A stretch of 41,954 nt of DNA. Origin: Helicobacter brantae. Lineage in GTDB: Bacteria > Campylobacterota > Campylobacteria > Campylobacterales > Helicobacteraceae. The stretch spans positions 1 through 41,954 of the forward strand of contig NZ_NXLV01000015.1 of assembly GCF_003364205.1 (NCBI RefSeq). Reading direction: 5' to 3'. The notes below the pieces were generated by a model, which saw nothing but the letters and a program-made list of their open reading frames with translations, was not told the origin of the DNA and searched no databases. Each line of letters begins with the position of its first letter. Positions within the stretch are counted from its first letter, which is position 1. Shown one piece after another: positions 10,662 to 18,970 of this stretch. Position numbers and translations under genes: made by a program.

Positions 10662-11626
10662 TCTCTTATCCTTATAAGCAAATCTGCAATTTCTTTGGGT
10701 GAAATTTTAGCGATAGAAAAATCATTTTTTTGATAGTTTGCCTCATTATTGCCACTTAGGGAGAAGTTTTTTTCTCCTTTGAGGATAAATCTCTGCATTG
10801 GGGTATTGCCATAGAGTGTGATTGAGGGCTTTTGCATCGCCCAAGCTAGATGAGTGATTCCTGTATCTCCCCCCACTACAATATCCACACTACTTACTAA
10901 GGCTTTGACTTCATCTAAAGAGAGGGGTGGGAGCAAAACCCCACTACCCCCTAGTTTCTCTGCCTCATCTCTGTAAGCGTGAGAGAGGAGAAAGAATGTG
11001 AAGTTTTGATTTTTGAGTAGCTCCATTAAAGAGGCGTATTGCTCTAGGGGATACATTTTTTCCCTCTTGGAAGCTTCTAAGACTAGCAAGACTTTGGTTT
11101 GGGTGGAGATAGAGAGAAGGGACTGAATCTTCTTGTGAGCTTGAGGGGTAAATCCAAAGGCTTGGGCGTGAGCTATGGTGGAGGAGATTTGCAAGACTGC
11201 TTCATTTCTCTCTAAAATATTTCTCTCATAGGGGATTGAGATTTTTTGGGTATAAAAAAGTGAAGCCATAGGCTCTTTGATAGAGTGCCAATCAAATCCA
11301 ACAAAGGCATTGCTCTTGAGGAATTTCCCCAAAATTGCAGACTTAAGAAGCCCTTGCATATCAATCACTTTATCATACCTTGGAGTTTGAGAGAGAGTGG
11401 AGAAAATCCCCTTGATTGCCTTAAAATCAAACTTTGAGAAAGCTCTTTTGAGGGGGATTGAGTAGAGATTGTCAATATAGGGGGAGTTTTGAAGTATGGG
11501 AGCAAAACGCTCATCAACAAACCAATCAATTTGGCTTTGAGGATATTGGGCTTTGAGGGTGGGGAGAGAGGAGAGAGCAACGATGACATCGCCAAGTGCT
11601 GAAAGCCTAACAATCGCAATACGCAC
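10658..11626 (-). CDS. waaC: Lipopolysaccharide heptosyltransferase I (glycosyltransferase family 9)
   Basis: 322 aa. Adds the first L-glycero-D-manno-heptose to KDO of the LPS inner core, using ADP-heptose, on the cytoplasmic face. The N-terminal RIAIVRLSALGDVIVALSSL is the classical GT9 start, and VGGDTGITHLAWAM near residue 250 is the conserved C-terminal donor-binding region. The start is a GTG: the TAG of the preceding ppx-type gene overlaps it by one base (TAGTG). The 3' end overlaps the acyltransferase gene by 4 nt. Both overlaps argue for coupled expression of core and lipid A genes. Heptosyltransferase I versus another GT9 member rests on the conserved neighbourhood. Confidence 0.85.
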   Translation of the reverse strand: MRIAIVRLSALGDVIVALSSLPTLKAQYPQSQIDWFVDERFAPILQNSPYIDNLYSIPLKRAFSKFDFKAIKGIFSTLSQTPRYDKVIDMQGLLKSAILGKFLKSNAFVGFDWHSIKEPMASLFYTQKISIPYERNILERNEAVLQISSTIAHAQAFGFTPQAHKKIQSLLSISTQTKVLLVLEASKREKMYPLEQYASLMELLKNQNFTFFLLSHAYRDEAEKLGGSGVLLPPLSLDEVKALVSSVDIVVGGDTGITHLAWAMQKPSITLYGNTPMQRFILKGEKNFSLSGNNEANYQKNDFSIAKISPKEIADLLIRIRE

Positions 11627-13110
11627 TAAAAAGAAACCTGATAATGGGTTTTGTGAAAGACTCGGCTTAGGGTTTTCTCGCCAAACTCTATGCCAAAATC
11701 AAAATTTTTGCTGATTTTTTGGATTTGATCTCTTGCTAGATAGCTCTCTCCGATGATATGCAAATCATTATCGCTATCAAGTCTGTATTCTAGTTTGCAA
11801 TCTTTGGTGGCTAGGATTTTGGCTAGGGCTAGAATATCTGTGAGGATTTTTAAATCTTTGAGAGAGAGGTGTTTGAATTTGCTTTCTTTGGGGGTTTTTT
11901 TGTTGGAATACTCAATCAAGGTTTTCACTAGCTGTCTTTCTTGATAAGAATATCCGTACTCCAAGCCATTGAAAGCTAAATAAGAGCTATGCAAAGAGCA
12001 AGAATGACACCCCAAAACCTCTCCAAGCATACTCAATCTTGAAGCGATTGCTAGAGGTTTTTTCAGCTCAGAGGAGAGAGAGTGGAGAGGAGAGAGGACA
12101 TCAAAAAGTCTTAGAGCTTCTCTTTTAATCTCTTTTCCCAAAGAGTGCTTACCCTCAAAGCGATCAAGCAAAGAGCGGAAAGAGGGATTAAAACCTTTGG
12201 GGAATCTGCCATTATGCCCTCTAAGTAAATCTTGCAAAAACACCCCCTCTCTCACCCCTACCCCACTTGTAATCACTTTTTTCACTCCAAAATACTCCAA
12301 AAGTGAAGCAAAAATCAATGCCCCTCCTCTAATGCTATCAAGCCTATCTTCATTGAATCCCATATCTTTGAGATTGGAGCTTGAGCCATTGCAAATCTTT
12401 TTGCAAAAATCAAGATAATACTGAGCCTCTACTTCTAGTCCGTGCAAAAACGCCACTCCCCTCTCTTTGGCAATAATCTTGCTCAATGCTCGGATACTTC
12501 CCCCTATGCCCAAAGCGTATTTGTGAGAGAAGATTGAGGGGAGTTTTTCAAGCTCTTTTTTGATGAAAGATTTCGCTCCTTCAATGTCGTTTTTGCCATC
12601 AAAAAAAAGCTCTTTTATGCGAATCGCTCCAATATCAAGGGAGATTTTTTGCACGATTGCTCCACCATTAAGCAGGGCACACTCACTCGATCCCCCTCCT
12701 ACATCAATAGTAATCCCCTCATTTTGGTGCAAAAGATTCAAACACGCCAAAGCCCCAAAATACGCCTCTTTATCGCCATCAATGATTTTGATTTGCACTC
12801 CTGCTTCTCTCTTAGCTCTTTGCAAAAAGTCCCTAGAGTTTGGAGCGTCCCTCAAAGCACTTGTGGCTACACAAAAGATTTTCCTAGCTCCTTTGCTTTT
12901 GGCAACTTGGGTGAAATTTTTGAGTGCTTGGAGTGTCCTTTGCATCGGAATCTCTTGGAGAAATCCATCGTTTTCATAACTCCCCTCAGAAATCCTTACC
13001 CTTGATTTGCACTCCTCTAAGAGATAGAAGCCATAGCGACTTGTTCTAGCAAAAACTGCCATTCTTGCAGAATTTGATCCGATGTCAATGACTGCGACAA
13101 TTTTTGCCAT
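11626..13110 (-). CDS. Ppx/GppA-type phosphatase (exopolyphosphatase / pppGpp hydrolase)
   Basis: 494 aa. ASKHA-fold phosphatase. VIDIGSNSARM (residues 7-17) is the first phosphate-binding motif and TIDVGGGSSE (134-143) the second. YALGIGGSIRAL and VITSGVGVREG are further family marks. The C-terminal half, with HSCSLHSSYLAFNG and YSYQERQLVKTLIEYS, fits the helical domain of the longer Ppx/GppA proteins. Such enzymes remove phosphate from polyphosphate or from pppGpp and link to stress and stringent responses; which substrate applies here is not decidable. It begins 8 bp after the ferredoxin stop and shares one base with the heptosyltransferase start. Confidence 0.88.
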   Translation of the reverse strand: MAKIVAVIDIGSNSARMAVFARTSRYGFYLLEECKSRVRISEGSYENDGFLQEIPMQRTLQALKNFTQVAKSKGARKIFCVATSALRDAPNSRDFLQRAKREAGVQIKIIDGDKEAYFGALACLNLLHQNEGITIDVGGGSSECALLNGGAIVQKISLDIGAIRIKELFFDGKNDIEGAKSFIKKELEKLPSIFSHKYALGIGGSIRALSKIIAKERGVAFLHGLEVEAQYYLDFCKKICNGSSSNLKDMGFNEDRLDSIRGGALIFASLLEYFGVKKVITSGVGVREGVFLQDLLRGHNGRFPKGFNPSFRSLLDRFEGKHSLGKEIKREALRLFDVLSPLHSLSSELKKPLAIASRLSMLGEVLGCHSCSLHSSYLAFNGLEYGYSYQERQLVKTLIEYSNKKTPKESKFKHLSLKDLKILTDILALAKILATKDCKLEYRLDSDNDLHIIGESYLARDQIQKISKNFDFGIEFGEKTLSRVFHKTHYQVSF

Positions 13111-13118
13111 TTTCCCTC

Positions 13119-13370
13119 TTATTCACTCTCTTGGAGTTGTTCAAATTTGTATTTGAGTTCCTCAATACTCTCTGCATTGTCAGGATCTGCACTGATTGCA
13201 TCAACAGGACAAACCCCAATACAGCTTGGCTCATCATAATACCCTACACACTCTGTGCAACGATCTGGATCAATACAATAGATTGGATCACCCTCTTCAA
13301 TCGCCTCATTGGGGCATTCCTCACGACACGCATCACACGCAATACATTCATCGCCAATCATTACTGACAT
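13119..13370 (-). CDS. fdxA: 2[4Fe-4S] ferredoxin
   Basis: 83 aa, acidic. Electron carrier with two cysteine clusters: CIACDACREECP in the first half, and C-x2-C followed by an eight-residue insert, then C-x3-CP (CTECVGYYDEPSCIGVCP). The inserted loop between the second and third cysteines and the C-terminal helix are typical of the Alvin (Allochromatium-like) type. A fitting role is electron transfer to or from oxidoreductases such as pyruvate:acceptor enzymes; H. pylori FdxA is linked to metronidazole resistance. The ATG follows AGGAGAAG. A long hairpin (13386-13414) sits 15 nt upstream in the leader. First gene of the probable LPS operon. Confidence 0.9.
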   Translation of the reverse strand: MSVMIGDECIACDACREECPNEAIEEGDPIYCIDPDRCTECVGYYDEPSCIGVCPVDAISADPDNAESIEELKYKFEQLQESE

Positions 13371-13385
13371 TTTCTTCTCCTACTT

Positions 13386-13414
13386 TTTGGTTTAAAAGCT
13401 CCCTTTTAACCAAA
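13386..13414 (-). promoter_or_regulatory. Leader hairpin upstream of the ferredoxin gene
   Basis: A 12-bp stem with a single bulged T: TTTGGTT+AAAAG (13386-13398) pairs with CTTTT+AACCAAA (13403-13414) over a CTCC loop. It lies between the stop of the TPR gene and the start of the ferredoxin gene, both on the minus strand. In that direction it is followed by AAAAGTAGG, not a T-run, so a simple terminator is unlikely. On the plus strand TTTTT follows, but no plus-strand gene ends here. An mRNA-stability or regulatory role for the ferredoxin leader is possible. Confidence 0.5.
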
Positions 13415-13446
13415 TTTTTCTTAATATGAGCTAAAAAATACAAAAT

Positions 13447-14688
13447 TTACTTAGTTTTGCATTCCAAAAGGGCTTTTTGGTGAGTTTTTAAGTCATTATG
13501 CTCTTGTATTTTTGCTTTTGGTATCTTATCAAATTCTCTCTTAGCCTGATTACAATCTCCTAGCTTATAATACCCCCACGCTAAGGAATCAATAAATTCT
13601 ACATTTTCAGGCGAGAGAGCTAGGGCTTCTTTGACATACTCCATTCCCTTTTTGATATCCACATCATAATCAATCATCAAATACCCCAAAAAGTTGAGAT
13701 ATTCTCCAAAAGATTGCGGGGTTTGTTTTTGTTTTTTTAGCTCACTGATTGCATATTGTAATTTTTTGATGATTGAGAGGATTGTGTCTTTATTGGGGTT
13801 ATCTTTGATTGTTTCAAAAAAATAGATTTGAGAGAGGATAAGCATTTCATAGTTTTTGCTCTCCTCATAGATAAGCTTAGCTTGATTGGAAGCTAGGGAG
13901 AAATCTCCTTTTCCAAGATAAAGCTCTAGGAGGATAGAGCGATTGAGGGGGTATTTTTTGGCAACCTCAATGGCTTCATCGTATTTTTTTTCATAAGCAT
14001 AAACTGCGATGAGATTAGTGGCGTTTTGAATAGTGGGGGATTTCTCCTCAATCTCTTTGAGAAGTTTTTCTACACGGCTAATCTGTTTGGTTTTGACATA
14101 AAACTCAATACTTCTTTTGCATAGCTCTTGAGAGCAACCATATTTTTCAAGATGACTATTAAGAAGTTCTCCGATACGCTCATTGTTTTGGGAGTTGCTA
14201 TAAATTGCAATGATTTGCTCCAAACTCCTCTCGCTATGATCTCCCTTATAGGCTTCATTGAATTGTGCTAGAGCGTCATCAACGCGATTGCTCTGCAAAT
14301 ACAAACTTCCTAATATCTCATGCACCAAAGGAGTGCTTTCTTTTTTTTGGATACTCTCAACAATAGCAATAGAGTTTGGCACATCTCCAAGCCTAAGATA
14401 AGAATCTGCCAAAACCTTTTCAATCTCCAAATCATATTCTTTGCTTTTTTTCTGATAGGATAAAACAAGATTGATTGTGCCTTGAGGGTCATTGAGGAGA
14501 GAGGAAACCAAAATCGCCTCTCTAAAATACTCTAATTTATGGCTCTCTTCATATAGCACAAGATAGAGATCTCTAGCTTTGGCGTATTCTTTGGTATCTA
14601 CTGCATTAAGGGCTTCATTGACCATATCATCTTCATTGAATCCCCAAAGGGTTAAAAAGCAAAATAATAGACATAAAACTTTTTTCAT
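13447..14688 (-). CDS. TPR-repeat protein with signal peptide
   Basis: 413 aa from the ATG at 14688, chosen because it overlaps the YkgJ-type stop as ATGA and follows GAGG. MKKVLCLLFCFLTLWGF looks like a signal peptide, so the protein is probably periplasmic or envelope-attached (no lipobox seen). The rest is helical with tetratricopeptide-like units, for example KEYAKARDLYLVLYEES, LVHEILGSLYLQSNRVDDALAQFNEAY and FIDSLAWGYYKLGDCNQAKREFDKI. TPR proteins act as docking scaffolds. It is the third gene of a tight RND - YkgJ - TPR unit, suggesting it works with that exporter-like protein. Specific function not recognised. Confidence 0.8.
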   Translation of the reverse strand: MKKVLCLLFCFLTLWGFNEDDMVNEALNAVDTKEYAKARDLYLVLYEESHKLEYFREAILVSSLLNDPQGTINLVLSYQKKSKEYDLEIEKVLADSYLRLGDVPNSIAIVESIQKKESTPLVHEILGSLYLQSNRVDDALAQFNEAYKGDHSERSLEQIIAIYSNSQNNERIGELLNSHLEKYGCSQELCKRSIEFYVKTKQISRVEKLLKEIEEKSPTIQNATNLIAVYAYEKKYDEAIEVAKKYPLNRSILLELYLGKGDFSLASNQAKLIYEESKNYEMLILSQIYFFETIKDNPNKDTILSIIKKLQYAISELKKQKQTPQSFGEYLNFLGYLMIDYDVDIKKGMEYVKEALALSPENVEFIDSLAWGYYKLGDCNQAKREFDKIPKAKIQEHNDLKTHQKALLECKTK

Positions 14689-15065
14689 TCTTTCCTCTCT
14701 AATTGGATTCCTTTGCATTCCTTCAAGAGATAATCCAAATGCTCCCTTTCTTTGAAAATCTCCCAAAATGGAAAATCTCTGCATTGTTTAGGACGCACGG
14801 GGTAGATACTGCAATTTTTTTGCACCTCATCAAAAAAGATACACGCAAAACCCTCTTGATAACTCTTTTCAATCAAAGAAAATTTATATCCCACCTTTTT
14901 AACATAAGTTTGTGTAAATTGGTTAAATTCCATTCCCAAAAAATCAGCCATTTTCTCTAGCTCGGCAATGGAAGTGAAAATATATCCACTCTCCCCCACA
15001 CAGCACTTCCCCCCACACTCTTCACACGCTCTACAATCAAAGCTATAAGCAAAATCCATACTCAA
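14685..15065 (-). CDS. YkgJ-family cysteine-cluster protein
   Basis: About 126 aa. Cysteine pattern: CRACEECGGKCC near the N-terminus, then a single Cys in the central region (GFACIFF), Cys in NCSIYPVRPKQCRDFP, and one near the C-terminus (KECKGI). This is the CxxCx(n)CC / Fe-S or zinc-cluster family called YkgJ or UPF0153. The start is uncertain: a TTG at 15065 has AAGGA 8 nt upstream, while an ATG at 15059 is closer to the RND stop at 15062. It overlaps both neighbours by about 4 nt. Biochemical role unknown for most of the family. Confidence 0.8.
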   Translation of the reverse strand: MSMDFAYSFDCRACEECGGKCCVGESGYIFTSIAELEKMADFLGMEFNQFTQTYVKKVGYKFSLIEKSYQEGFACIFFDEVQKNCSIYPVRPKQCRDFPFWEIFKEREHLDYLLKECKGIQLERKE

Positions 15066-17149
15066 GAGGCGTTTCCTTTAATATCTTTTTGAAAGAAAAT
15101 CAAAAAGAGCAAACAGCTCATTCCTATCACAATCACCTCTCCAAAAGAATTTAACGCTCTAATTTTGCTAAAGAGGAAAAATCCAAAAGAAAAAAGTGTA
15201 GTGAGAGTAGAGAACAAAATCGCGTGAGTTGCTCCAAGTGTGTTGCCCTCTTTGGTGTGATAGATTCCATAATCCACCCCCACAACCACAACAATAAGCA
15301 ATGCAAAGAGGTGCATAATGTTGATTGGAGCAGTGAGAGAGAGGTAGAGCATTACGCTACAAAATGGGAAAAGAATGAAAGTGAGTGCATTGAGGAATGC
15401 TCCCCTTGTGCTTATAGCCAAAAGAATAACCATCGCTACAAAAGCCAAAGTCAAAATACTCACCATTGGGGCATAGATACTGCTTGTGATTGAAGTGATA
15501 TACTCTTGGGTTTGGGTGAGATTGATTCCTTGAATGTGCTTGAGTTTGGCAATATCATTGCTTTGGGCTTGATAATAGTATTGCCCTTTATAAGAGATGA
15601 TGAAAAAGCCCAAAGATTGCAAAGTCTTCAAATCAAGATTTTCTTGCCAAGAGGGGATATAGCGATAGCTCATTGATAGGGTTTGGCTCAAAGTCTTATC
15701 ACTTCTCTCTAGTTCATACAGAGCGTCTTTGTAGCGTTTGGTAAAGTCAAAAAAGGACATTGATTTAAAATATCTCTCACGCTTTTTGACTTCTGATTTT
15801 GTAGGCAAGATTCCTAGAGCTATGGGGTTGTTGGTATCAAGGCGATTGATTTCTCTAGCTTTGGCAATAAGGGCATCAAGTGAGGGGGCAAAGATGAGAT
15901 AGGGGACATAGTTTTGCGAGAGTGGAGAGAAATAATCCTTTTGGGCATTCATCGCTTTGTTTTGATAATCAAGCTTTGAGAGATCAAAATCGGCTTTAAG
16001 ATGAGTGAAAGCCACGCCTCCTGCAATAAGAGAGAAAAGCAAGATAATGAGGACAGGGAAAAAGGGAAATGAGAGCTTGTGGAGAAAGGGGTAGAATTTG
16101 GGCTTTGCAAAGCCAATCCCTTGAAACATAAAGGCAAAGCAAAGATAGGCAATCCCTAGATTGATGATTGCATAGAGTGAGAGCTGATTGAGGAGTGGGA
16201 AAGGGACAAAAAGGCAGACAAAAAAGCCAATGAGGGTAGTGAGAAACCCATAGAAAACTGAAGTATTGAAAGATATTTTTCTGTTTTGGTAGTAGCCAAG
16301 ATAGTGGTGATGCATAAGATAATCAATACAAATATTGCTGATACCTATCCCAAAACTCAAAGACATAACGCTCACTTGTGGGAATGCAAAAAGCATAATC
16401 AAAATCGCAGTCGCATTAGAGAAAAGAAGCGTGGCAATCATATTGAAAGTCAAAAATGGCATTCTCAAAATCACAAAATACAAGACAAAAAAGAAAATCC
16501 CTGCAAGTCCCATCAAGACATTGGCTTCATCTAAGATGAGTTGAGGATTTTCCACACTCATAAAAAGTGGGGAGAAGTAGTGGGTGATATTGTATTTTTG
16601 AGCTAGGGGAAGGAATTCTGAGTAAAGTTTATGCACGCTCTTTGCTTCAGAATCCCTCATCTCTATGATGACATAGGGTGTGCCTTGCAAGAAAAAATCT
16701 CTGTGGATAGAGGGGATAGAGATGAGAGAGAGGGGATCAAAGGGATTGAAACTTGGGAGTTGAGAGTTTTGAAGCAGGGCTTGGGCGATTTGGGTGCTAG
16801 ATTGGGAATTGGGTTTAAGCTCCCCTAGATAAAAATAATTTTTGGCTATAAAGTCTTTGAGGGCAGGGCTTGGCTCGATTTTGCGATGAATGATTTTGAT
16901 ATTGGGAAGAAGAGCCACTTCTTTGAGAAAAGAGTCAAACTCTTTGGGATTTTCTTGTGCTACATAGATAAACTTAGAATCCCCAAACTTGCGATGCAAA
17001 TCCACCCACTCTCTCTCTTGGCTTTGAGGGAAAAGATCTAGCACTTCAAGGCTTAGCTTTTTTTCCCAATCGATTTTGCCTGATTTGAAAAGATACACAC
17101 CCACACAAAGCACAAACAACAACAGCAAAAAATTTTGAAGCTTTCTCAA
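15062..17149 (-). CDS. RND/MMPL-type inner-membrane transporter
   Basis: 695 aa. One N-terminal membrane segment (residues 5-22), a soluble periplasmic region (about 25-205), a block of about five membrane helices (205-390) that includes GIGISNICIDYLMHHHYLGYYQ, a second soluble region (390-570), then a final helix block (570-690) with VVVGVDYGIYHTKEG. This duplicated half-transporter layout is that of MMPL/RND exporters, which often move lipids or hydrophobic compounds with proton flow. The start is TTG (17149) with AAGGA 6 nt upstream; no ATG fits. It heads the RND - YkgJ - TPR unit. Substrate unknown. Confidence 0.82.
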   Translation of the reverse strand: MRKLQNFLLLLFVLCVGVYLFKSGKIDWEKKLSLEVLDLFPQSQEREWVDLHRKFGDSKFIYVAQENPKEFDSFLKEVALLPNIKIIHRKIEPSPALKDFIAKNYFYLGELKPNSQSSTQIAQALLQNSQLPSFNPFDPLSLISIPSIHRDFFLQGTPYVIIEMRDSEAKSVHKLYSEFLPLAQKYNITHYFSPLFMSVENPQLILDEANVLMGLAGIFFFVLYFVILRMPFLTFNMIATLLFSNATAILIMLFAFPQVSVMSLSFGIGISNICIDYLMHHHYLGYYQNRKISFNTSVFYGFLTTLIGFFVCLFVPFPLLNQLSLYAIINLGIAYLCFAFMFQGIGFAKPKFYPFLHKLSFPFFPVLIILLFSLIAGGVAFTHLKADFDLSKLDYQNKAMNAQKDYFSPLSQNYVPYLIFAPSLDALIAKAREINRLDTNNPIALGILPTKSEVKKRERYFKSMSFFDFTKRYKDALYELERSDKTLSQTLSMSYRYIPSWQENLDLKTLQSLGFFIISYKGQYYYQAQSNDIAKLKHIQGINLTQTQEYITSITSSIYAPMVSILTLAFVAMVILLAISTRGAFLNALTFILFPFCSVMLYLSLTAPINIMHLFALLIVVVVGVDYGIYHTKEGNTLGATHAILFSTLTTLFSFGFFLFSKIRALNSFGEVIVIGMSCLLFLIFFQKDIKGNAS

Positions 17150-17165
17150 AAAATGTCCTTATAGT

Positions 17166-17187
17166 TATAATGAGAGAAAATTATAAT
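17166..17187 (+). promoter_or_regulatory. Divergent promoter area between the RND gene and xseB
   Basis: Two TATAAT boxes on the plus strand (17166-17171, 17182-17187) lie in the 82-bp A/T-rich gap between divergent genes. The second sits 45 nt before the xseB ATG. No strong -35 is visible. Which box is used is not decidable. Confidence 0.45.
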
Positions 17188-17231
17188 ATACAATTGCTAG
17201 TAAGATTAAAATATCAAGGAAGGTTTGAGTA

Positions 17232-17438
17232 ATGAATGAGAAAAAAGAAGAAAAAAAAGATTTTGAAACACTTGTGGAGCTATCCAAAAAAGCACTTGAT
17301 CATCTCAACAACCAAAACCTTTCACTCAAAGAAAGTATGCAAATCTACAAACAAGGCTTGCAATACCTCAATGAAGCTCAAAAGCTCCTTGAAGAGGCAA
17401 AGCTAGAGTATGAGATACTCAACTCAAATCAAGAATGA
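17232..17438 (+). CDS. xseB: Exodeoxyribonuclease VII small subunit
   Basis: 68 aa, highly charged. FETLVELSKKALDHLNNQNLSLKESMQIYKQGLQYLNEAQKLLEEAKLEYEIL matches the helical-hairpin small subunit, which joins XseA to degrade single-stranded DNA from both ends. The typical LSLKESMQIYKQG turn is present. The AAGGAAGG ribosome binding site is well placed before the ATG. The large subunit gene is not in this window. Confidence 0.88.
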   Translation: MNEKKEEKKDFETLVELSKKALDHLNNQNLSLKESMQIYKQGLQYLNEAQKLLEEAKLEYEILNSNQE

Positions 17439-17528
17439 TTGAAATAGAAAATATCTAAGTTTTAATTAAACATTTACTTTCGCTCCCTATGATTGCCTCC
17501 CATTTAAATTTCAAAACAAGGAGTAATA

Positions 17529-18275
17529 ATGAAAAAAATTGCATTATTTACAGCACTCATCGGTGCGTTTCTCAACGCTGAAGTATATGTCTATGGGCCA
17601 GGGGGACCTGCTCCAGTTCTCAAAGAATTAGCTTCAATGTATGAGCAAAAAAGTGGAGAAAAAGTAATCATCACAGCAGGACCTGCAAGTGCTTGGATGG
17701 ATGAGGCAAAAGCAAAGGCTGATATCATCTTTAGTGGAAATTCAGCGATGATGGATACATTTGTGAGTAAGCTTGGAGGCAAGATTAGTGCTGAGAAAAT
17801 CAAAGTTCTCAATATCCGTGAGGCAGGGATTATCGTTCGCCCCAAAAACCCTAAGAAAATCAAGAATTTTAAAGATTTGCTTAGAAAAGATGTAAAAATT
17901 ATGGTGGTTAATGGTGCAGGACAAGTGGGGCTTTATGAAGATATGGCACTTAAACATGGCAAAAGAGAAAATCTTGTCGCTCTAAGAAAAAATATCAAAG
18001 TCTTTGCTCCCAACTCTAAATCAGCAGTAGAGAGCTGGAATAATGATCCTAGCATTGATGCACTCATCATCTGGAAGCATTGGGCAAACACCATTGGCAA
18101 AGACAAAGCCGAGTTTGTCAGAAGTGGAAAATCAAGCGTGATTTATAGAGCAAGTGAGATTGTTGTAACCAATGATTCACCCAATGCTCAAAGTGCAGAG
18201 AATTTCATCAACTTCATTCAAAGCAAAGAAGCTCAAAAAGTATGGGAAGAAAAAGGCTGGATTGAAAACAAATAA
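17529..18275 (+). CDS. AcfC-like periplasmic substrate-binding protein
   Basis: 248 aa. Signal peptide MKKIALFTALIGAFLNA, cut before EVYVYG. VYGPGGPAPVLKELASMYEQKSG, then GPASAWMDEAKAKADIIFSGNSAMM, GIIVRPKNPKKIKNFKDLL, VVNGAGQVGLYEDMA and DALIIWKHWAN follow the order of molybdate/sulfate-type binding proteins, closest in style to accessory colonization factor AcfC of Vibrio and Campylobacter. In those it has been linked to colonization and chemotaxis-like sensing rather than import. No ABC permease or ATPase gene is nearby, which supports a stand-alone role. AAGGAG lies shortly before the ATG. A hairpin follows the stop. Confidence 0.82.
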   Translation: MKKIALFTALIGAFLNAEVYVYGPGGPAPVLKELASMYEQKSGEKVIITAGPASAWMDEAKAKADIIFSGNSAMMDTFVSKLGGKISAEKIKVLNIREAGIIVRPKNPKKIKNFKDLLRKDVKIMVVNGAGQVGLYEDMALKHGKRENLVALRKNIKVFAPNSKSAVESWNNDPSIDALIIWKHWANTIGKDKAEFVRSGKSSVIYRASEIVVTNDSPNAQSAENFINFIQSKEAQKVWEEKGWIENK

Positions 18276-18287
18276 TCTCTCTTTTAT

Positions 18288-18304
18288 GGGGAGATTCTCT
18301 CCCC
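18288..18304. terminator. Hairpin between convergent acfC-like and NAD(P)-binding genes
   Basis: GGGGAGA (18288-18294) pairs with TCTCCCC (18298-18304) over a TTC loop, in the 53-bp gap between convergent stops (18275 and 18329). It is symmetric enough to act in both directions. No clean T-run follows, so strength is uncertain. Confidence 0.5.
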
Positions 18305-18328
18305 TACCCTCCCTTTCAATAGGCAATA

Positions 18329-18970
18329 CTACCTCCCAATAATCGGCATAGATTTAATGTATTCTCTTGATTGAATTTGTTCAATCATAAAGCGTGCGAT
18401 ATCCGCTCTTGAAATTAAAAAATTAATCCTCTTTTTACCAAAACTAACCTTGATTTCACTTCCAATCGGTGTATTTCTCGGTGCTACAAAACGCACTAGC
18501 GTCCAATCCAAATCGCTATTTTCAACCAAAGATGCAATCTCTAGCATCTCTTTTTTGGCTTGTTTGAGAAAAATACTTGCCAAAAAACTCGGCAACAAAG
18601 TAAGCAAAGACTTTTTGTCTCTCCAAAATCTCACACTAGGAGTCGCCCAATCAATCAGTCTTTTGACCCCTGCTTTTTTCATCTCCTCTAGCAAGATCTT
18701 ATGCCCCTCAAGGGAATGCATCGTGGGGTAGCTGTATTTCATCGTGATTCCCACACACCAAACCACCGCATCTTGCCCTCTGAGTGCTTTAGCCACAGAT
18801 TCCCTATCTACTAGCTCTCCCTCAAAGACATTCAAACACGAATCTTTACTCTCCATTTTGGAAGCATTTCTAAGATATACACTCACCTCATAACCTGCCT
18901 CAAGTGCATACTTCACAGCCCACTTCCCAATCCCACCATTACCCCCAAAAATCAAAACTCTTTTAGGCAT
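18329..18970 (-). CDS. NAD(P)-binding Rossmann-fold protein (SDR-like)
   Basis: 213 aa. [30 protein letters not shown] is a GGxGxxG dinucleotide site at residues 7-14, followed by [16 protein letters not shown] and [11 protein letters not shown], as in atypical short-chain dehydrogenases of the NAD(P)H-binding (NmrA/YwnB) type. The classical YxxxK catalytic pair is not obvious, so it may be a redox sensor or an isomerase-type member. The start ATG follows AAGGAG and overlaps the end of the exonuclease III gene by 8 nt, so the two are probably cotranscribed. Substrate unknown. Confidence 0.75.
   Translation of the reverse strand: MPKRVLIFGGNGGIGKWAVKYALEAGYEVSVYLRNASKMESKDSCLNVFEGELVDRESVAKALRGQDAVVWCVGITMKYSYPTMHSLEGHKILLEEMKKAGVKRLIDWATPSVRFWRDKKSLLTLLPSFLASIFLKQAKKEMLEIASLVENSDLDWTLVRFVAPRNTPIGSEIKVSFGKKRINFLISRADIARFMIEQIQSREYIKSMPIIGR

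Noticed and set aside
16331-16346. TTGCTGATACCTAT in the RND gene as a third copy of the hairpin element
   Set aside because: It lies in conserved coding sequence and lacks the complementary GAGGTATC arm nearby.
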